A stretch of 14,890 bases of DNA, taken from the NCBI GenBank assembly GCA_011682565.1, contig JAACEJ010000310.1:1-14890 (forward strand). The letters are read 5' to 3'. This document shows positions 14,625-14,890 of the stretch, one piece after another. The translations under genes were made by a program, and so were the position numbers. The notes below the pieces were generated by a model. The model searched no databases. It saw nothing but the letters and a program-made list of their open reading frames with translations, and had not been told where the DNA came from. The DNA comes from Actinomycetota bacterium (GTDB lineage Bacteria; Zhuqueibacterota; Zhuqueibacteria; Residuimicrobiales; Krinioviventaceae). The number at the start of each line of letters is the position of its first letter. Within the stretch, counting starts at the first letter, position 1.

Positions 14625-14890
14625 TTGTCTTCTTTAACAAAGATTCTCAGTCCATTCAGGGGGGAACGCATTATTGAATGGTATTCCGATCTCACAGATT
14701 TGTGGCACAGCACTGCTGCGCCCGTTGTCTCGGAAGATCACAATTCGCCAAAGGGTATGACGCAATGGATTCATTTTAATAACTTTTTGCTCTGGCATCT
14801 TGAGGATGATGCCCGCCGCTATGATGTGTCCGCCGAAGAGATCATGAAAACGAAAAGGGCTATTGACAAACACAACCAAAATCGCAATGA
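14625..14890 (+). CDS. DUF4254 protein, cut by the right edge
   Basis: The frame opens after a TAA at about 14578 and has no ATG, so the TTG at 14625, 4 nt after GGAGG (14616-14620), is the likely start. The 88 codons present read SSLTKILSPFRGERIIEWYS, then WIHFNNFLLWHLEDDARRYD and AEEIMKTKRAIDKHNQNRN. The WH-x-x-N..LWHxEDxAR and KRxIDxxNQxRN motifs are those of DUF4254, a helical family of about 190-200 aa common in Bacteroidota and relatives, often beside glycosyltransferase genes. Its function is unknown. It is divergent from the TPP-controlled receptor, and nothing links it to thiamine. The C-terminal half lies outside the window. Confidence 0.8.
   Translation, partial: MSSLTKILSPFRGERIIEWYSDLTDLWHSTAAPVVSEDHNSPKGMTQWIHFNNFLLWHLEDDARRYDVSAEEIMKTKRAIDKHNQNRN

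Overview
This is a chromosomal, fairly AT-rich window from a Gram-negative bacterium. It has a TonB-dependent receptor with a carboxypeptidase-like regulatory domain, a Hanks kinase fused to TPRs, a DUF4254 protein, a Tat-exported DUF362 protein and good Shine-Dalgarno sites. Together these suggest the FCB group and neighbours (Bacteroidota, Ignavibacteriota, Calditrichota, KSB1-like). This placement is inference; there is no rRNA or tRNA here.

Bases 1-1800 are a decayed accessory patch: a frameshifted DUF6883-like gene followed by a DUF4926 gene, a scrap resembling a VapB-type antitoxin tail, an orphan MNT-type nucleotidyltransferase with a degenerate C-terminus, and an EamA (DMT) permease reduced to its two ends plus a frameshift.

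Bases 1805-7709 look like a self-contained sigma-54 regulon. A GAF-AAA+-Fis enhancer-binding protein (1874-3502) is followed by a receiver-like protein without the phosphoacceptor Asp (3714-4085). Then come a start-less ORF (about 4495-4920), a 97-aa unknown (5130), a DUF2589-like protein (5464), a 127-aa protein (6210) and a coiled-coil protein with three PASTA domains (6606). Two intergenic regions (3503-3713 and 4164-4420) share the same layout: two 16-bp palindromes (consensus ATGGTW-N5-ACCAT) exactly 20 bp apart, a common AGTTACCG block about 98 bp from the start of the pair, and a -24/-12-like element (GGCAYTTTATTTGW) about 143 bp from it. I infer that the enhancer-binding protein acts at both. 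The 220- and 127-aa proteins appear to be distant paralogues, and the N-terminal half of the PASTA protein carries a similar beta segment. This is the most unusual part of the window.

Bases 7726-10789 (minus strand, convergent with the PASTA gene) encode a Ser/Thr kinase with a membrane segment and TPRs, split by one extra base near 10127-10129. A Tat-exported DUF362 protein runs divergently (10959-11855).

Bases 11873-14484 (minus strand) are a TonB-dependent receptor preceded by a clear TPP riboswitch with aptamer, antiterminator and terminator. This predicts thiamine-repressed uptake of thiamine or a precursor across the outer membrane. A DUF4254 gene starts divergently at 14625 and runs off the right edge.
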